In this document: positions 35,712 through 44,909 of the stretch, one piece after another | Layout of the letters: each line of letters begins with the position of its first letter | Numbering within the stretch: the first letter of the stretch is position 1 | Origin: Streptomyces sp. DG2A-72 | GTDB lineage: Bacteria > Actinomycetota > Actinomycetes > Streptomycetales > Streptomycetaceae | Reading direction: 5' to 3' | DNA length: 64,000 nucleotides | Assembly (NCBI RefSeq): GCF_030499575.1 | Contig: NZ_JASTLC010000001.1 | Location: 7,588,001 to 7,652,000 of the forward strand | Translations under genes and position numbers: made by a program | Notes under the pieces: model-generated | What the model was told of the DNA's origin: nothing | Seen by the model: only the letters and a program-made list of their open reading frames with translations | Databases searched by the model: none

Positions 35712-36554
35712 ATGCCCCAGCACACTTCCGGGTCCGACCGGGCGGCGATCCCCCCAGCCGCCCGTGACGGTGGCAGCGTGCGGCCGCCCGCTCCCTCGAC
35801 GCTCGACGAGTTGTGGCGGTCGTACAAGGCGACGGGGGACGAGCGGCTGCGCGAGCAGCTGATCCTGCACTACTCGCCGCTCGTGAAGTACGTCGCCGGC
35901 CGGGTGAGCGTGGGGCTGCCGCCCAATGTCGAGCAGGCGGACTTCGTCTCCTCCGGGGTGTTCGGGCTGATCGACGCGATCGAGAAGTTCGACATCGACC
36001 GGGAGATCAAGTTCGAGACGTATGCGATCACCCGGATCCGGGGCGCGATGATCGACGAGCTGCGGGCACTGGACTGGATTCCGCGGTCGGTGCGGCAGAA
36101 GGCGCGCAACGTGGAGCGGGCGTACGCGACGCTGGAGGCGCGGCTCAGGCGGACGCCGTCGGAGGGGGAGGTGGCCGCCGAGATGGGGATCGCGGTGGAC
36201 GAACTCCACTCGGTCTTCAGCCAGTTGTCGCTGGCGAACGTGGTGGCGCTGGAGGAGCTGCTGCATGTGGGGGGTGAGGGGGGCGACCGGCTGAGCCTCA
36301 TGGACACGCTGGAGGACACCGCCGCGGACAACCCCGTGGAGGTGGCCGAGGACCGGGAGCTGAGGCGGTTCCTGGCGCGGGCGATCAACACGTTGCCCGA
36401 GCGGGAGAAGACCGTGGTCACGCTGTACTACTACGAGGGCCTCACGCTCGCCGAGATCGGGAACGTGCTGGGGGTGACCGAGAGCCGGGTCAGCCAGATC
36501 CACACCAAGTCCGTGCTCCAGCTGCGGGCGAAGCTGGCGAGTTTCGGCCGCTGA
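35712..36554 (+). CDS. whiG: Sporulation sigma factor WhiG
   Basis: A 280-residue sigma factor of the flagellar/sporulation class that commits aerial hyphae to sporulation. Region 2 ([40 protein letters not shown]), region 3 ([20 protein letters not shown]) and region 4 ([20 protein letters not shown]) are clear. The length equals S. coelicolor WhiG as I recall it. The cognate anti-sigma RsiG is not in the window. Confidence 0.97.
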   Translation: MPQHTSGSDRAAIPPAARDGGSVRPPAPSTLDELWRSYKATGDERLREQLILHYSPLVKYVAGRVSVGLPPNVEQADFVSSGVFGLIDAIEKFDIDREIKFETYAITRIRGAMIDELRALDWIPRSVRQKARNVERAYATLEARLRRTPSEGEVAAEMGIAVDELHSVFSQLSLANVVALEELLHVGGEGGDRLSLMDTLEDTAADNPVEVAEDRELRRFLARAINTLPEREKTVVTLYYYEGLTLAEIGNVLGVTESRVSQIHTKSVLQLRAKLASFGR

Positions 36555-36613
36555 GCGGGGGAGCGGGCGGGAGTGACTCCCCTCGCGGGCGGTGCGTCCG
36601 TACAGTGTTTGAC

Positions 36614-37195
36614 GTGCCAAGGATTCGAGCGGCCTCTGTGGCCGAGCACCGGTCGATGCAGCGAGCCGCCCTGCTGGACGCGGCTCGGTCTTTGCTGTCC
36701 GAGGGTGGGACGGAAGCGCTGACCTTTCCGGCCCTCGCCGAGCGAACGGGGCTTGCGCGGTCGTCCGTGTACGAGTACTTCCGGTCGCGGGCCGCCGTGG
36801 TCGAGGAGCTGTGCGAGGTCGACTTCCCCGTGTGGGCGGCGGAGGTGTCCGCGGCCATGGAGCGGGCCGGTACGCCCGAGGGCAAGGTCGAGGCGTATGT
36901 GCGGCAGCAGCTGGCGCTGGTCGGGGACCGGCGGCATCGGGCCGTGGTCGCGATCTCCGCGAGTGAGCTGGATGCGGGGGCTCGGGAGAAGATCCGGGCT
37001 GCGCATGGGGGGCTGGTCGCGATGATCGTCGAGGCGTTGGGGGAGATGGGGCACGCGGAGCCTCGGCTTGCTGCGATGTTGCTGCAGGGTGTGGTGGATG
37101 CGGCTGTGCGGCGGATTGAGCTGGGGGCTGCGGAGGAGCCTTCGGCGATTACGGATGCAGCTGTGGCCATGGCGTTGCGGGGTGTGTGCGGCTAA
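36614..37195 (+). CDS. TetR-family regulator next to whiG
   Basis: 193 residues, starting VPRIRAASVAEHRSMQ. The helix-turn-helix lies at about residues 20-60 (FPALAERTGLARSSVYEYFR). The C-terminal domain holds HRAVVAISASELDAGAREKI. I chose GTG 36614 because TACAGT at 36601-36606 resembles a -10 box that would start transcription at about this base, a leaderless message. GTG 36605 is the alternative. Neighbours are whiG and an M23 gene facing it. The target is unknown. Confidence 0.88.
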   Translation: MPRIRAASVAEHRSMQRAALLDAARSLLSEGGTEALTFPALAERTGLARSSVYEYFRSRAAVVEELCEVDFPVWAAEVSAAMERAGTPEGKVEAYVRQQLALVGDRRHRAVVAISASELDAGAREKIRAAHGGLVAMIVEALGEMGHAEPRLAAMLLQGVVDAAVRRIELGAAEEPSAITDAAVAMALRGVCG

Positions 37196-37220
37196 GTGAG
37201 GGCTGGGCGAGGGTGGGTCG

Positions 37221-37290
37221 CGCGGCCCGGCGCTTGCGGGGTGCCGCCTGCGCCCACCCGTGCCGCCCCAGGCGGCACGACTGCCCGCAG
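37221..37290 (+). repeat. Dispersed repeat family B, copy 2
   Basis: Runs from CGCGGCCCGGCGCTTGCGGG to GGCGGCACGACTGCCCGCAG. It matches copy 1 (24823-24889, opposite strand) with only a few differences. It fills the gap between convergent TetR and M23 genes and its hairpin may terminate both. Confidence 0.85.
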
Positions 37291-37896
37291 CTAGGGCTGG
37301 GGTAGAGGTGCGTCCAGTACCGGAAGTAGTCTCGATGGGCCCCTGTGCAGAAGCCAGGGTGGCAGTAGCTTCAGTGGGTCCAGGTATGTCTCGCCCCTGA
37401 GCAGGCCCCAGTGCATGCATCGCGTCGTGCAGTGCGAGCCGCCCACCTCCACCGTCCCGACCACCTCGCCTGCCTCCACCTCGTCGCCCTTCTTCACTGA
37501 AGGGCTCACCGGTTCGTAGGTCGTTCGCAGGGGTGGGTCGCCCGTTTCTGTCAGTTCCACCGAGACGGCTCCCTTTCCGGCCACTCGGCCCGCGAAGGAC
37601 ACCCGGCCCGGCGCCACCGCTCGTACGGGTGTGCCGGGGGTGGCGGTCAGGTCGACGCCCCGGTGGCCGCGGCCGTACGTCGTCGCCGGAGGTTCCCAGC
37701 CCCGTACCACCGAGGGGCGTACCCCCAGCGGCCAGGTGCGGGCGATGGCCGGAACCGTGTGGTCGGGGGCCGGAGGTGCCGCGGGCACGGCGGTCGGGGT
37801 GTCGGCCCATGCGACGGGCGTCAGGGCCGCAAGGGTCAGGGCGAGCAGAAGGCCCGCCCAGGTGACCGCAGATCGTTTCGCTTGCGCATGTGACAT
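37291..37896 (-). CDS. Secreted M23 (LytM) domain protein
   Basis: 201 residues with a signal peptide (residues about 1-31, ending PVAWA) and an M23 metallopeptidase fold. The first zinc motif HxxxD is present (GHRGVDL, His78 and Asp82). The usual HxH is CMH (Cys160, His162), followed by [13 protein letters not shown]. Loss of the first His of HxH would remove the general base, so it could be a regulator rather than a hydrolase. I recall similar proteins upstream of rpsB in actinobacteria. The start is taken at ATG 37896; GTG 37914 is possible. Confidence 0.85.
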   Translation of the reverse strand: MSHAQAKRSAVTWAGLLLALTLAALTPVAWADTPTAVPAAPPAPDHTVPAIARTWPLGVRPSVVRGWEPPATTYGRGHRGVDLTATPGTPVRAVAPGRVSFAGRVAGKGAVSVELTETGDPPLRTTYEPVSPSVKKGDEVEAGEVVGTVEVGGSHCTTRCMHWGLLRGETYLDPLKLLPPWLLHRGPSRLLPVLDAPLPQP

Positions 37897-38168
37897 GGGA
37901 GAACGGTCCCGCACAGTGGCCGATCACGGCCGGGACCTGTGGATTACTCCCGGGTTGTGGACAGCGGCGTCACCCCGTACCCCGCGGGTCCCGTACACTT
38001 CTTCTGGCGATCCGGGTCACCGGGTCGACTTCGCACGCCCCGACACGGCGACCGGAAACGGTCCCTGTCAGCGCTCCTCGGTCCTTCGCGGCACGGCGCA
38101 TGTGGGCGTCAGGCGCGAGTGCTGATCCGGCACCCGCGGCACAACCGAGAAACTCAAGGAGAACGGCC

Positions 38169-39113
38169 ATGGCCGTCGTCACGATGCGGGAGCTGCTGGA
38201 AAGCGGCGTCCACTTCGGTCACCAGACCCGTCGTTGGAACCCGAAGATGAAGCGCTTCATCTTCACGGAGCGCAACGGCATCTACATCATCGACCTGCTC
38301 CAGTCGCTGTCGTACATCGACCGCGCCTACGAGTTCGTCAAGGAGACCGTCGCCCACGGCGGCACGGTCATGTTCGTCGGTACGAAGAAGCAGGCGCAGG
38401 AGGCCATCGCCGAGCAGGCCACCCGCGTCGGCATGCCCTACGTCAACCAGCGCTGGCTGGGCGGCATGCTCACCAACTTCTCGACCGTCTACAAGCGTCT
38501 GCAGCGCCTCAAGGAGCTCGAGCAGATCGACTTCGAGGACGTCGCGGCCTCGGGTCTGACCAAGAAGGAGCTTCTCGTGCTCTCGCGCGAGAAGGCCAAG
38601 CTGGAGAAGACCCTCGGCGGTATCCGCGAGATGCAGAAGGTGCCCAGCGCCGTCTGGATCGTGGACACCAAGAAGGAGCACATCGCGGTCGGCGAGGCCC
38701 GGAAGCTGAACATTCCGGTCGTCGCCATCCTCGACACCAACTGTGACCCCGACGAGGTCGACTACAAGATCCCGGGCAACGACGACGCGATCCGCTCCGT
38801 CACCCTGCTCACCCGTGTGATCGCCGACGCCGTCGCCGAGGGCCTCATCGCCCGTTCCGGCGTGGCGACGGAGGGCAAGGGCGAGAAGGCCGCGGGCGAG
38901 CCGCTCGCCGAGTGGGAGCGCGACCTGCTCGAGGGCGAGAAGAAGGCCGAGGAGGCCGCTCCGGCTGCCGAGGCCGCTGCTGAGGCCCCGGCCGCCGAGG
39001 CTGAGGCGCCTGCTGCTGAGGCCCCCGCCGCCGAGGCCGAGGCGCCTGCTGCTGAGGCTCCCGCCGCCGAGGTTGCTGAGGCTGCTCCGGCGGCCGAGGG
39101 CGAGCAGGCCTGA
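38169..39113 (+). CDS. rpsB: 30S ribosomal protein S2
   Basis: 314 residues. The S2 core ([40 protein letters not shown]) ends near residue 240. A long Ala/Glu/Pro tail of tandem AEAPAAE units follows, typical of actinobacteria but unusually repetitive here. AAGGAG lies at 38156-38161 before the ATG. A hairpin follows at 39148-39180, so tsf is only partly coupled. Confidence 0.97.
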   Translation: MAVVTMRELLESGVHFGHQTRRWNPKMKRFIFTERNGIYIIDLLQSLSYIDRAYEFVKETVAHGGTVMFVGTKKQAQEAIAEQATRVGMPYVNQRWLGGMLTNFSTVYKRLQRLKELEQIDFEDVAASGLTKKELLVLSREKAKLEKTLGGIREMQKVPSAVWIVDTKKEHIAVGEARKLNIPVVAILDTNCDPDEVDYKIPGNDDAIRSVTLLTRVIADAVAEGLIARSGVATEGKGEKAAGEPLAEWERDLLEGEKKAEEAAPAAEAAAEAPAAEAEAPAAEAPAAEAEAPAAEAPAAEVAEAAPAAEGEQA

Positions 39114-39147
39114 CCCTCTGGGTCGTAGGGCCGTATGGCTGAAAGTG

Positions 39148-39180
39148 ACGGCGGGTGGCGTCGACCACGCCACCCGCCGT
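39148..39180 (+). terminator. Hairpin after rpsB (terminator or attenuator)
   Basis: ACGGCGGGTGGCGT (39148-39161) and ACGCCACCCGCCGT (39167-39180) form a 14-bp perfect stem with loop CGACC. It lies between rpsB and tsf, genes that are normally co-transcribed, so it may reduce rather than stop read-through. Confidence 0.75.
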
Positions 39181-39195
39181 TCACCCACAGCCTCT

Positions 39196-39218
39196 AGATC
39201 TGCAGAGTCCGCAGATCT
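39196..39218. promoter_or_regulatory. AGATCT-rich inverted repeat upstream of tsf
   Basis: AGATCTGC (39196-39203) is mirrored by GCAGATCT (39211-39218), and a third AGATCTTCG follows at about 39230. This A+T-richer patch lies 90 bp before tsf. It could be part of the tsf promoter or an RNA structure. Confidence 0.4.
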
Positions 39219-39308
39219 TCGTAGCCCGTAGATCTTCGGCGTACGCCGCTCAAGCCGCGGCCGCCGCCGACTTCGAGACTTCGAACTCCGAGAAGAGATT
39301 CACAGATC

Positions 39309-40145
39309 ATGGCGAACTACACCGCCGCCGACGTCAAGAAGCTCCGTGAGCTCACCGGCGCCGGCATGATGGACTGCAAGAAGGCGCTGGACGAGGCCGA
39401 GGGCAACGTCGAGAAGGCCGTCGAGGCGCTCCGTATCAAGGGCCAGAAGGGCGTCGCCAAGCGCGAGGGCCGCTCCGCCGAGAACGGCGCCGTGGTCTCC
39501 GTCATCGCCGACGACAACTCCTCCGGTGTCCTGGTCGAGCTGAAGTGCGAGACGGACTTCGTCGCCAAGGGTGACAAGTTCCAGGCCGCCGCGAACGCGA
39601 TCGCCGAGCACGTCGCCAAGACCGCCCCGGCCGACCTCGATGCGCTGCTCGCCTCCGAGATCGAGCCCGGCAAGACCGTTCAGGCGTTCGTCGACGAGGC
39701 CAACGCCAACCTGGGCGAGAAGATCGTCCTGGACCGCTTCGCGCAGTTCGCCGACGGCTTCGTGACGGCGTACATGCACCGCACGATGCCCGACCTGCCG
39801 CCGCAGATCGGTGTCCTCGTCGAGCTCGACAAGCCGAACGCCGAGGTCGCCAAGGGCGTCGCCCAGCACATCGCCGCCTTCGCGCCGAAGTACCTCTCCA
39901 AGGAGGACGTCCCGGCCGAGGTCGTCGAGTCCGAGCGCCGTGTCGCCGAGGAGACCACCCGCGCCGAAGGCAAGCCCGAGGCCGCCCTGCCGAAGATCGT
40001 CGAGGGTCGCCTCAACGGCTTCTTCAAGGACGCCACGTTGCTGGGCCAGCCGTACGCGCTCGACAACAAGAAGTCCGTCCAGAAGATCCTGGACGAGGCC
40101 GGTGTCACCCTGAAGCGCTTCACGCGCATCAAGGTCGGCATCTGA
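39309..40145 (+). CDS. tsf: Elongation factor Ts
   Basis: 278 residues. The nucleotide exchange factor for EF-Tu, with the N-terminal UBA-like region (VKKLRELTGAGMMDCKKALD), the TDFVAK motif in LVELKCETDFVAKGDKF, and the core/C-terminal module ending RFTRIKVGI. The position between rpsB and pyrH is conserved. Confidence 0.97.
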   Translation: MANYTAADVKKLRELTGAGMMDCKKALDEAEGNVEKAVEALRIKGQKGVAKREGRSAENGAVVSVIADDNSSGVLVELKCETDFVAKGDKFQAAANAIAEHVAKTAPADLDALLASEIEPGKTVQAFVDEANANLGEKIVLDRFAQFADGFVTAYMHRTMPDLPPQIGVLVELDKPNAEVAKGVAQHIAAFAPKYLSKEDVPAEVVESERRVAEETTRAEGKPEAALPKIVEGRLNGFFKDATLLGQPYALDNKKSVQKILDEAGVTLKRFTRIKVGI

Positions 40146-40331
40146 GTCCGTACCGCGATCGACGCGCGACCCCGATAGGGTCGACAGCAGTCGTCCGCGT
40201 ACGACGTCGCGCACGTGTGCGTGGCGGACGACAGCAGATCTGACGAGGAGGCCATTGCCGCACATGGGAGCACACACCCCATCGGCAGTGGCCTTCTTCG
40301 TATGTGCGACACGTTAAGAGGCGAGATCTCC

Positions 40332-41090
40332 ATGACCACCAAGCCCCTGAAGAGCGACGACGGCAAAGTACGCGGCCGGTTCATGCTGAAGCTGTCCGGA
40401 GAGGCCTTCTCCGGCGGCGGGGGCCTGGGCGTCGACCCTGACGTGGTGCACAAGATCGCCCGCGAGGTCGCGGCCGTCGTGCGCGACGGGGCGCAGATCG
40501 CGGTCGTCATCGGCGGCGGCAACTTCTTCCGCGGCGCCGAACTCCAGCAGCGCGGCATGGACCGGGCCCGCTCCGACTACATGGGCATGCTCGGCACCGT
40601 GATGAACTGCCTCGCCCTCCAGGACTTCCTGGAGAAGGAGGGCATCGACAGCCGGGTGCAGACCGCCATCACCATGGGGCAGGTCGCCGAGCCGTACATC
40701 CCGCTGCGGGCCGTACGGCACCTGGAGAAGGGCCGCGTGGTCATCTTCGGCGCCGGTATGGGCATGCCGTACTTCTCCACCGACACCACCGCAGCCCAGC
40801 GCGCCCTGGAGATCGACGCCGAGGCGCTGCTGATGGGCAAGAACGGCGTGGACGGGGTCTACGACTCCGACCCGAAGACCAACCCGGACGCCGTGCGCTT
40901 CGACTCCCTCGGCTACGGCGAGGTCATCACCCGCGACCTCAAGGTCGCCGACATGACCGCCATCACCCTGTGCCGCGACAACAAGCTGCCGATCCTCGTC
41001 TTCGAGCTTCTGGCCGAGGGCAATATCGCGCGCGCCGTCAAGGGTGAGAAGATCGGCACGCTTGTGGGTGACCAAGACAGCCAGGGCTGA
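40332..41090 (+). CDS. pyrH: UMP kinase
   Basis: 252 residues of the amino acid kinase fold that phosphorylates UMP. It shows [38 protein letters not shown] and [18 protein letters not shown] 40332 begins [17 protein letters not shown] and is preceded by GAGGCGAGA. The 186-bp gap after tsf has room for a promoter. Confidence 0.96.
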   Translation: MTTKPLKSDDGKVRGRFMLKLSGEAFSGGGGLGVDPDVVHKIAREVAAVVRDGAQIAVVIGGGNFFRGAELQQRGMDRARSDYMGMLGTVMNCLALQDFLEKEGIDSRVQTAITMGQVAEPYIPLRAVRHLEKGRVVIFGAGMGMPYFSTDTTAAQRALEIDAEALLMGKNGVDGVYDSDPKTNPDAVRFDSLGYGEVITRDLKVADMTAITLCRDNKLPILVFELLAEGNIARAVKGEKIGTLVGDQDSQG

Positions 41091-41220
41091 TGACCCTGAC
41101 CGGGGGATGGACAATGTTCTGCCGGTCGGGAACCGTGCAGAAGGAAGACGCGACGCAGCCGGCCGCCGCCCCCCGCAAGGAACCGCAGCCGGGCCTACTC
41201 AAGACACGCAGGAGCAAGTG

Positions 41221-41778
41221 GTGATCGAAGAGACCCTCCTCGAGGCCGAGGAGAAGATGGAGAAGGCCGTCGTGGTCGCCAAGGAGGACTTCGCCGCGAT
41301 CCGCACCGGCCGTGCGCACCCGGCGATGTTCAACAAGATCGTGGCCGACTACTACGGCGCGCCGACGCCGATCAACCAGCTGGCTTCGTTCTCCGTGCCG
41401 GAGCCGCGCATGGCGGTGGTGACCCCGTTCGACAAGAGCGCGCTGCGCAACATCGAGCAGGCGATCCGCGACTCCGATCTGGGAGTCAACCCGAGCAACG
41501 ACGGCAACATCATCCGAGTGGTGTTCCCCGAGCTCACCGAGGAGCGCCGCCGCGACTACATCAAGGTCGCCAAGGGCAAGGCCGAGGACGCGCGGGTGTC
41601 CATCCGCTCCGTCCGCCGCAAGGCCAAGGACGCCGTCGACAAGGCGATCAAGGACGGCGACATCGGCGAGGACGAGGGCCGCCGTGCGGAGAAGGAGCTC
41701 GACGACACCACCCACAAGTACGTTGCGCAGGTGGACGAGCTTCTCAAGCACAAGGAAGCGGAGCTGCTCGAGGTCTGA
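41221..41778 (+). CDS. frr: Ribosome recycling factor
   Basis: 185 residues, the standard RRF length. It splits post-termination ribosomes together with EF-G. Motifs are [19 protein letters not shown] and [21 protein letters not shown] 41221 is used, with AGGAG at 41210-41214; an adjacent GTG at 41218 is also possible. It overlaps cdsA by one base (TGATG). Confidence 0.97.
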   Translation: MIEETLLEAEEKMEKAVVVAKEDFAAIRTGRAHPAMFNKIVADYYGAPTPINQLASFSVPEPRMAVVTPFDKSALRNIEQAIRDSDLGVNPSNDGNIIRVVFPELTEERRRDYIKVAKGKAEDARVSIRSVRRKAKDAVDKAIKDGDIGEDEGRRAEKELDDTTHKYVAQVDELLKHKEAELLEV

Positions 41779-42926
41779 TGAACGACTCTTCCTGGGGGGC
41801 GCCACCACAAGCCGGGTACTGGGTGCCGTCCGACCGCGGGCCTGTCCAGGGGGCTGCCCCGGCGGGTCCCGCGTACGATGCGCACAACGCGCAGCAGACT
41901 CGCCCCATGCCCATCGTGCCCGACGTACCCGCGTATGGCGGAGACCAGGATGACGACCGGGGGGCCGCTCGGCTGGGCGGCCCCTTGTTCCGCGACGACA
42001 CGCCGCAGACGTCGTCCTATGGGACGCCCGAAGGGACGTCCTACCGGACGGCGCAGCAGAATCCGGAGCCCATGCCCGACGCCCCGCAGCCGGCGCCCGC
42101 ACCGCAGAAGAAGAGCGCGGGCAGGGACCTGGGTGCGGCCATAGGGGTCGGGGTCGGGCTCGGTGCGGTGATCATCGCGTCGCTGTTCGTCGTCAAGGCC
42201 GTGTTCGTCGGTGTGATAGCGGTCGCCGTCGTGGTGGGCCTCTGGGAGCTGACGTCCCGGCTGCAGGAGCGCAAGGCCATCAAGGCGCCCCTCGTGCCGC
42301 TCGCGGTCGGCGGTGCGGCGATGGTCGTCGCCGGGTACGTCCGCGGTGCCGAGGGCGCGTGGGTGGCGATGGCGCTCACCGCGCTGGCGGTGCTGGTCTG
42401 GAGGATGACGGAACCGCCCGAGGGCTACCTCAAGGACGTCACGGCGGGCGTCTTCGCGGCCTTCTACATCCCGTTCCTCGCCACGTTCGTGGCCATGATG
42501 CTCACCGCGGACGACGGTGCGCGGCGGGTGCTCACGTTCCTGCTGCTGGCCGTCGTCAGCGACACGGGCGCGTACGCCGTCGGCTGGCGCTTCGGCAGGC
42601 ACAAGCTCGCTCCGCGCATCAGCCCCGGCAAGACCCGCGAGGGCCTGCTCGGCGCGGTCACCTTCGCCATGGCGGCGGGCGCACTGTGCTTGGAGTTCCT
42701 GATCGACGACGGCACCTGGTGGCAGGGCCTGCTGCTAGGCCTCGCCGTCGCGGCCAGCGCCACGCTCGGCGACCTCGGCGAGTCCATGATCAAGCGGGAC
42801 CTGGGCATCAAGGACATGGGCACGCTGCTGCCCGGCCACGGCGGCATCATGGACCGGCTGGACTCGCTGCTGCCGACGGCTCCGGTGGTGTGGCTGCTGA
42901 TGGTGCTGTTCGTCGGATCCGCCTGA
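41778..42926 (+). CDS. cdsA: Phosphatidate cytidylyltransferase
   Basis: 382 residues. It makes CDP-diacylglycerol for phospholipid synthesis. A disordered Pro/Gln/Asp-rich N-terminus (1-110) is typical of actinobacteria. Seven to eight membrane helices follow, ending with the CDS signature SATLGDLGESMIKRDLGIKD followed by MGTLLPGHGGIMDRLDS. Translationally coupled to frr. Confidence 0.95.
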   Translation: MNDSSWGAPPQAGYWVPSDRGPVQGAAPAGPAYDAHNAQQTRPMPIVPDVPAYGGDQDDDRGAARLGGPLFRDDTPQTSSYGTPEGTSYRTAQQNPEPMPDAPQPAPAPQKKSAGRDLGAAIGVGVGLGAVIIASLFVVKAVFVGVIAVAVVVGLWELTSRLQERKAIKAPLVPLAVGGAAMVVAGYVRGAEGAWVAMALTALAVLVWRMTEPPEGYLKDVTAGVFAAFYIPFLATFVAMMLTADDGARRVLTFLLLAVVSDTGAYAVGWRFGRHKLAPRISPGKTREGLLGAVTFAMAAGALCLEFLIDDGTWWQGLLLGLAVAASATLGDLGESMIKRDLGIKDMGTLLPGHGGIMDRLDSLLPTAPVVWLLMVLFVGSA

Positions 42927-42942
42927 CGGCACAGGAGTTTCG

Positions 42943-42978
42943 CGGAGCCCTCGTCCCGGCACAGGGGCGAGGGCTCCG
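42943..42978 (+). terminator. Hairpin terminator after cdsA
   Basis: CGGAGCCCTCG (42943-42953) pairs with CGAGGGCTCCG (42968-42978), 11 bp with a 14-nt loop, followed by GCCTTCTTGTTC. Confidence 0.85.
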
Positions 42979-43105
42979 GCCTTCTTGTTCCTGCCCTCGG
43001 CCTTCTCCTTGGCGTGCCGGTCCGTGCGGTGGGACGATTCGGTTGTAAGCCCTCGAAGAGGGTCACTCCGGAACCCTCGAAGGGGCCGCCCTGAAAGGGG
43101 GCACC

Positions 43106-43555
43106 ATGTCAGGCTTCCGAGAAACGATCGTCGTCGACCGCAGTCCCGAAGAGGTCTACGCGTACCTCAGCGACCCGTCCCACCTGCCGGAATGGCAGGA
43201 GAGCGCAGTCGCGGCGGAGCAACTCGAGGAGGGCCCGCTGGGTCTCGGTTCCCATCTGAGGGTCACCCGGCACATCGGCCGCCGCGACATTCCGATGACC
43301 ATGGAGGTCACCGAGTACGAGCCGCCGCGCATCTGGGGTCTGCAGGGTATCGACGGGCCCGTCAGGGGCCATGTCCACGGTGAGATAGACCCGCTCGACG
43401 AGGGGCGCCGCTCCCGCGTGACCTTGGAGGTCGACGTCGAAGGGCACGGCATCGGCAAGGTCCTCGTGCCCCTCGTGGTCCGCCCGCAGGTCCGCAAGGA
43501 GCTCCCCCGCAACGAGCAGCACCTCAAGGATCGGCTGGAAAACCCCACCCCATAG
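43106..43555 (+). CDS. SRPBCC (START-like) family protein
   Basis: 149 residues in the polyketide cyclase/SRPBCC fold that binds hydrophobic ligands. It begins FRETIVVDRSPEEVYAYLSD, the usual first strand and helix, then HLPEWQESAV and TRHIGRRDIPMTMEVTEYEP. A GAAAGGGGG RBS lies just before the ATG. The ligand is unknown. It stands alone between cdsA and rlmN. Confidence 0.85.
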   Translation: MSGFRETIVVDRSPEEVYAYLSDPSHLPEWQESAVAAEQLEEGPLGLGSHLRVTRHIGRRDIPMTMEVTEYEPPRIWGLQGIDGPVRGHVHGEIDPLDEGRRSRVTLEVDVEGHGIGKVLVPLVVRPQVRKELPRNEQHLKDRLENPTP

Positions 43556-43598
43556 CCCGTCCGGGGGCACGTAAACGATCTGCGACACTTGAGAAACC

Positions 43599-44744
43599 AT
43601 GCCCAAGCCCGGAGAACTCACTTTCGTCGCCCCCCGCGGAGCCCAGAAGCCGCCGCGGCATCTCGCCGATCTGTCGCCTGCCGAGCGCAGGGAGGCTGTT
43701 GCCGCGATCGGGGAGAAACCGTTTCGCGCCAAGCAGCTCTCGCAGCACTACTTCGCGCGGTACGCGCACGACCCGGCGCAGTGGACCGACATCCCGGCCG
43801 CGGCACGCGGCAAGCTGCAGGAGGCGCTGCTTCCGGAGCTGATGACGGTCGTACGGCATCTGTCGACGGACCAGGACACCACGCGCAAGACGCTGTGGCG
43901 GCTGTTCGACGGGACGCTGGTCGAGTCGGTGCTCATGCGGTATCCGGACCGGGTGACCATGTGCATCAGCTCGCAGGCGGGCTGTGGCATGAACTGCCCG
44001 TTCTGCGCCACCGGGCAGGCAGGCCTCGACCGGAATCTGTCCACCGCCGAGATCGTGCACCAGATCGTGGACGGGATGCGGGCGCTCAGGGACGGCGAAT
44101 TCGGGGGGTCTGGGGGGTCGTCCCCCGGGAAAGGGAACAGCCCCGGGGGTCCGGCCCGGCTGTCCAACATCGTCTTCATGGGCATGGGCGAGCCGCTCGC
44201 CAACTACAAGCGTGTCGTCGGGGCGATCCGGGCGCTCACCGACCCCGAGCCGGACGGGCTCGGGCTGTCGCAGCGCGGTATCACCGTCTCGACCGTCGGG
44301 CTCGTCCCGGCCATCCACCGGTTCGCCGACGAGGGCTTCAAGTGCCGGCTCGCGATCTCGCTGCACGCGCCGGACGACGAGCTGCGCGACACCCTCGTAC
44401 CGGTCAACACCCGGTGGAAGGTCCGCGAGGTGCTCGAGGCCGGATGGGAGTACGCGGCCCGGTCCGGGCGCCGGCTGTCCATCGAGTACGCGCTGATCCG
44501 GGACATCAACGACCAGGCCTGGCGCGGTGACCGGCTCGGACGGCTGCTCAAGGGCAAGCCGGTGCATGTGAATCTGATCCCGCTGAACCCGACGCCGGGC
44601 TCGAAGTGGACGGCCTCCCGTCCGGAGGACGAGAAGGCCTTCGTCGAAGCCATCGCCGCGCACGGTGTGCCGGTGACGGTCCGGGACACCCGTGGTCAGG
44701 AGATCGACGGGGCGTGTGGTCAGCTCGCGGCCACCGAGAGGTAG
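43599..44744 (+). CDS. rlmN: 23S rRNA/tRNA adenosine C2-methyltransferase RlmN
   Basis: 381 residues, a radical SAM enzyme that methylates A2503 of 23S rRNA and A37 of some tRNAs. The cluster motif CxxxCxxC is CGMNCPFC (Cys129, 133, 136), GGxGEPL-like [10 protein letters not shown] binds SAM, and Cys373 (DGACGQL) is the conserved C-terminal cysteine. Residues about 167-185 form a Gly/Ser-rich insert ([18 protein letters not shown]) encoded by a G-rich hairpin element, which I do not recall in other RlmN. Confidence 0.94.
   Translation: MPKPGELTFVAPRGAQKPPRHLADLSPAERREAVAAIGEKPFRAKQLSQHYFARYAHDPAQWTDIPAAARGKLQEALLPELMTVVRHLSTDQDTTRKTLWRLFDGTLVESVLMRYPDRVTMCISSQAGCGMNCPFCATGQAGLDRNLSTAEIVHQIVDGMRALRDGEFGGSGGSSPGKGNSPGGPARLSNIVFMGMGEPLANYKRVVGAIRALTDPEPDGLGLSQRGITVSTVGLVPAIHRFADEGFKCRLAISLHAPDDELRDTLVPVNTRWKVREVLEAGWEYAARSGRRLSIEYALIRDINDQAWRGDRLGRLLKGKPVHVNLIPLNPTPGSKWTASRPEDEKAFVEAIAAHGVPVTVRDTRGQEIDGACGQLAATER
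44105..44156 (+). repeat. G-rich hairpin element inserted in rlmN
   Basis: The stretch GGGGGGTCTGGGGGGTCGTC and the following CCCCCGGGAAAGGGAACAGC contain perfect complementary runs (GGGGG-TCGT-CCCCC; later CCCCGGGGG). The sequence is of the kind I recall as an intergenic repeat in Streptomyces. It adds about 15-18 codons without a frameshift. Confidence 0.55.
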
Positions 44745-44799
44745 TCTGATCGACGTCAGTTCATCGACGTCGGTACAACTTCATATCCGATTCATTTTC

Positions 44800-44899
44800 C
44801 GACAGGGGAGCGCCACAGCGCTGAGAGTGCGGCAGCCATAGTTCCGGCCGGCCGCAGACCCTCTGAACCTCGCCCAGGTCATTCTGGGTAGGAAGTTCG
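44800..44899 (+). promoter_or_regulatory. Thiamin pyrophosphate (TPP) riboswitch
   Basis: The conserved TPP aptamer pieces occur in order: ACAGGGGAGCGCC (44802 on), GCTGAGAGTGCGG (the CTGAGA loop, 44820 on), CCGCAGACCCTCTGAACCT (the ACCCTxTGAACCT strand, 44851 on) and GGTCATTCTGGGTAGGAAGT (ending 44897). It ends 12 bp before the thiB ATG, so the GGTAGGAAG region may double as a sequestrable RBS, which suggests translational control. Thiamin transport genes follow, as expected. Confidence 0.95.
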
Positions 44900-44909
44900 G
44901 TCTTCACTC

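Noticed and set aside
38950..39110. Possible minisatellite or CRISPR-like array
   Set aside because: It is the coding Ala/Glu tail of S2; units vary in length and no spacers exist.
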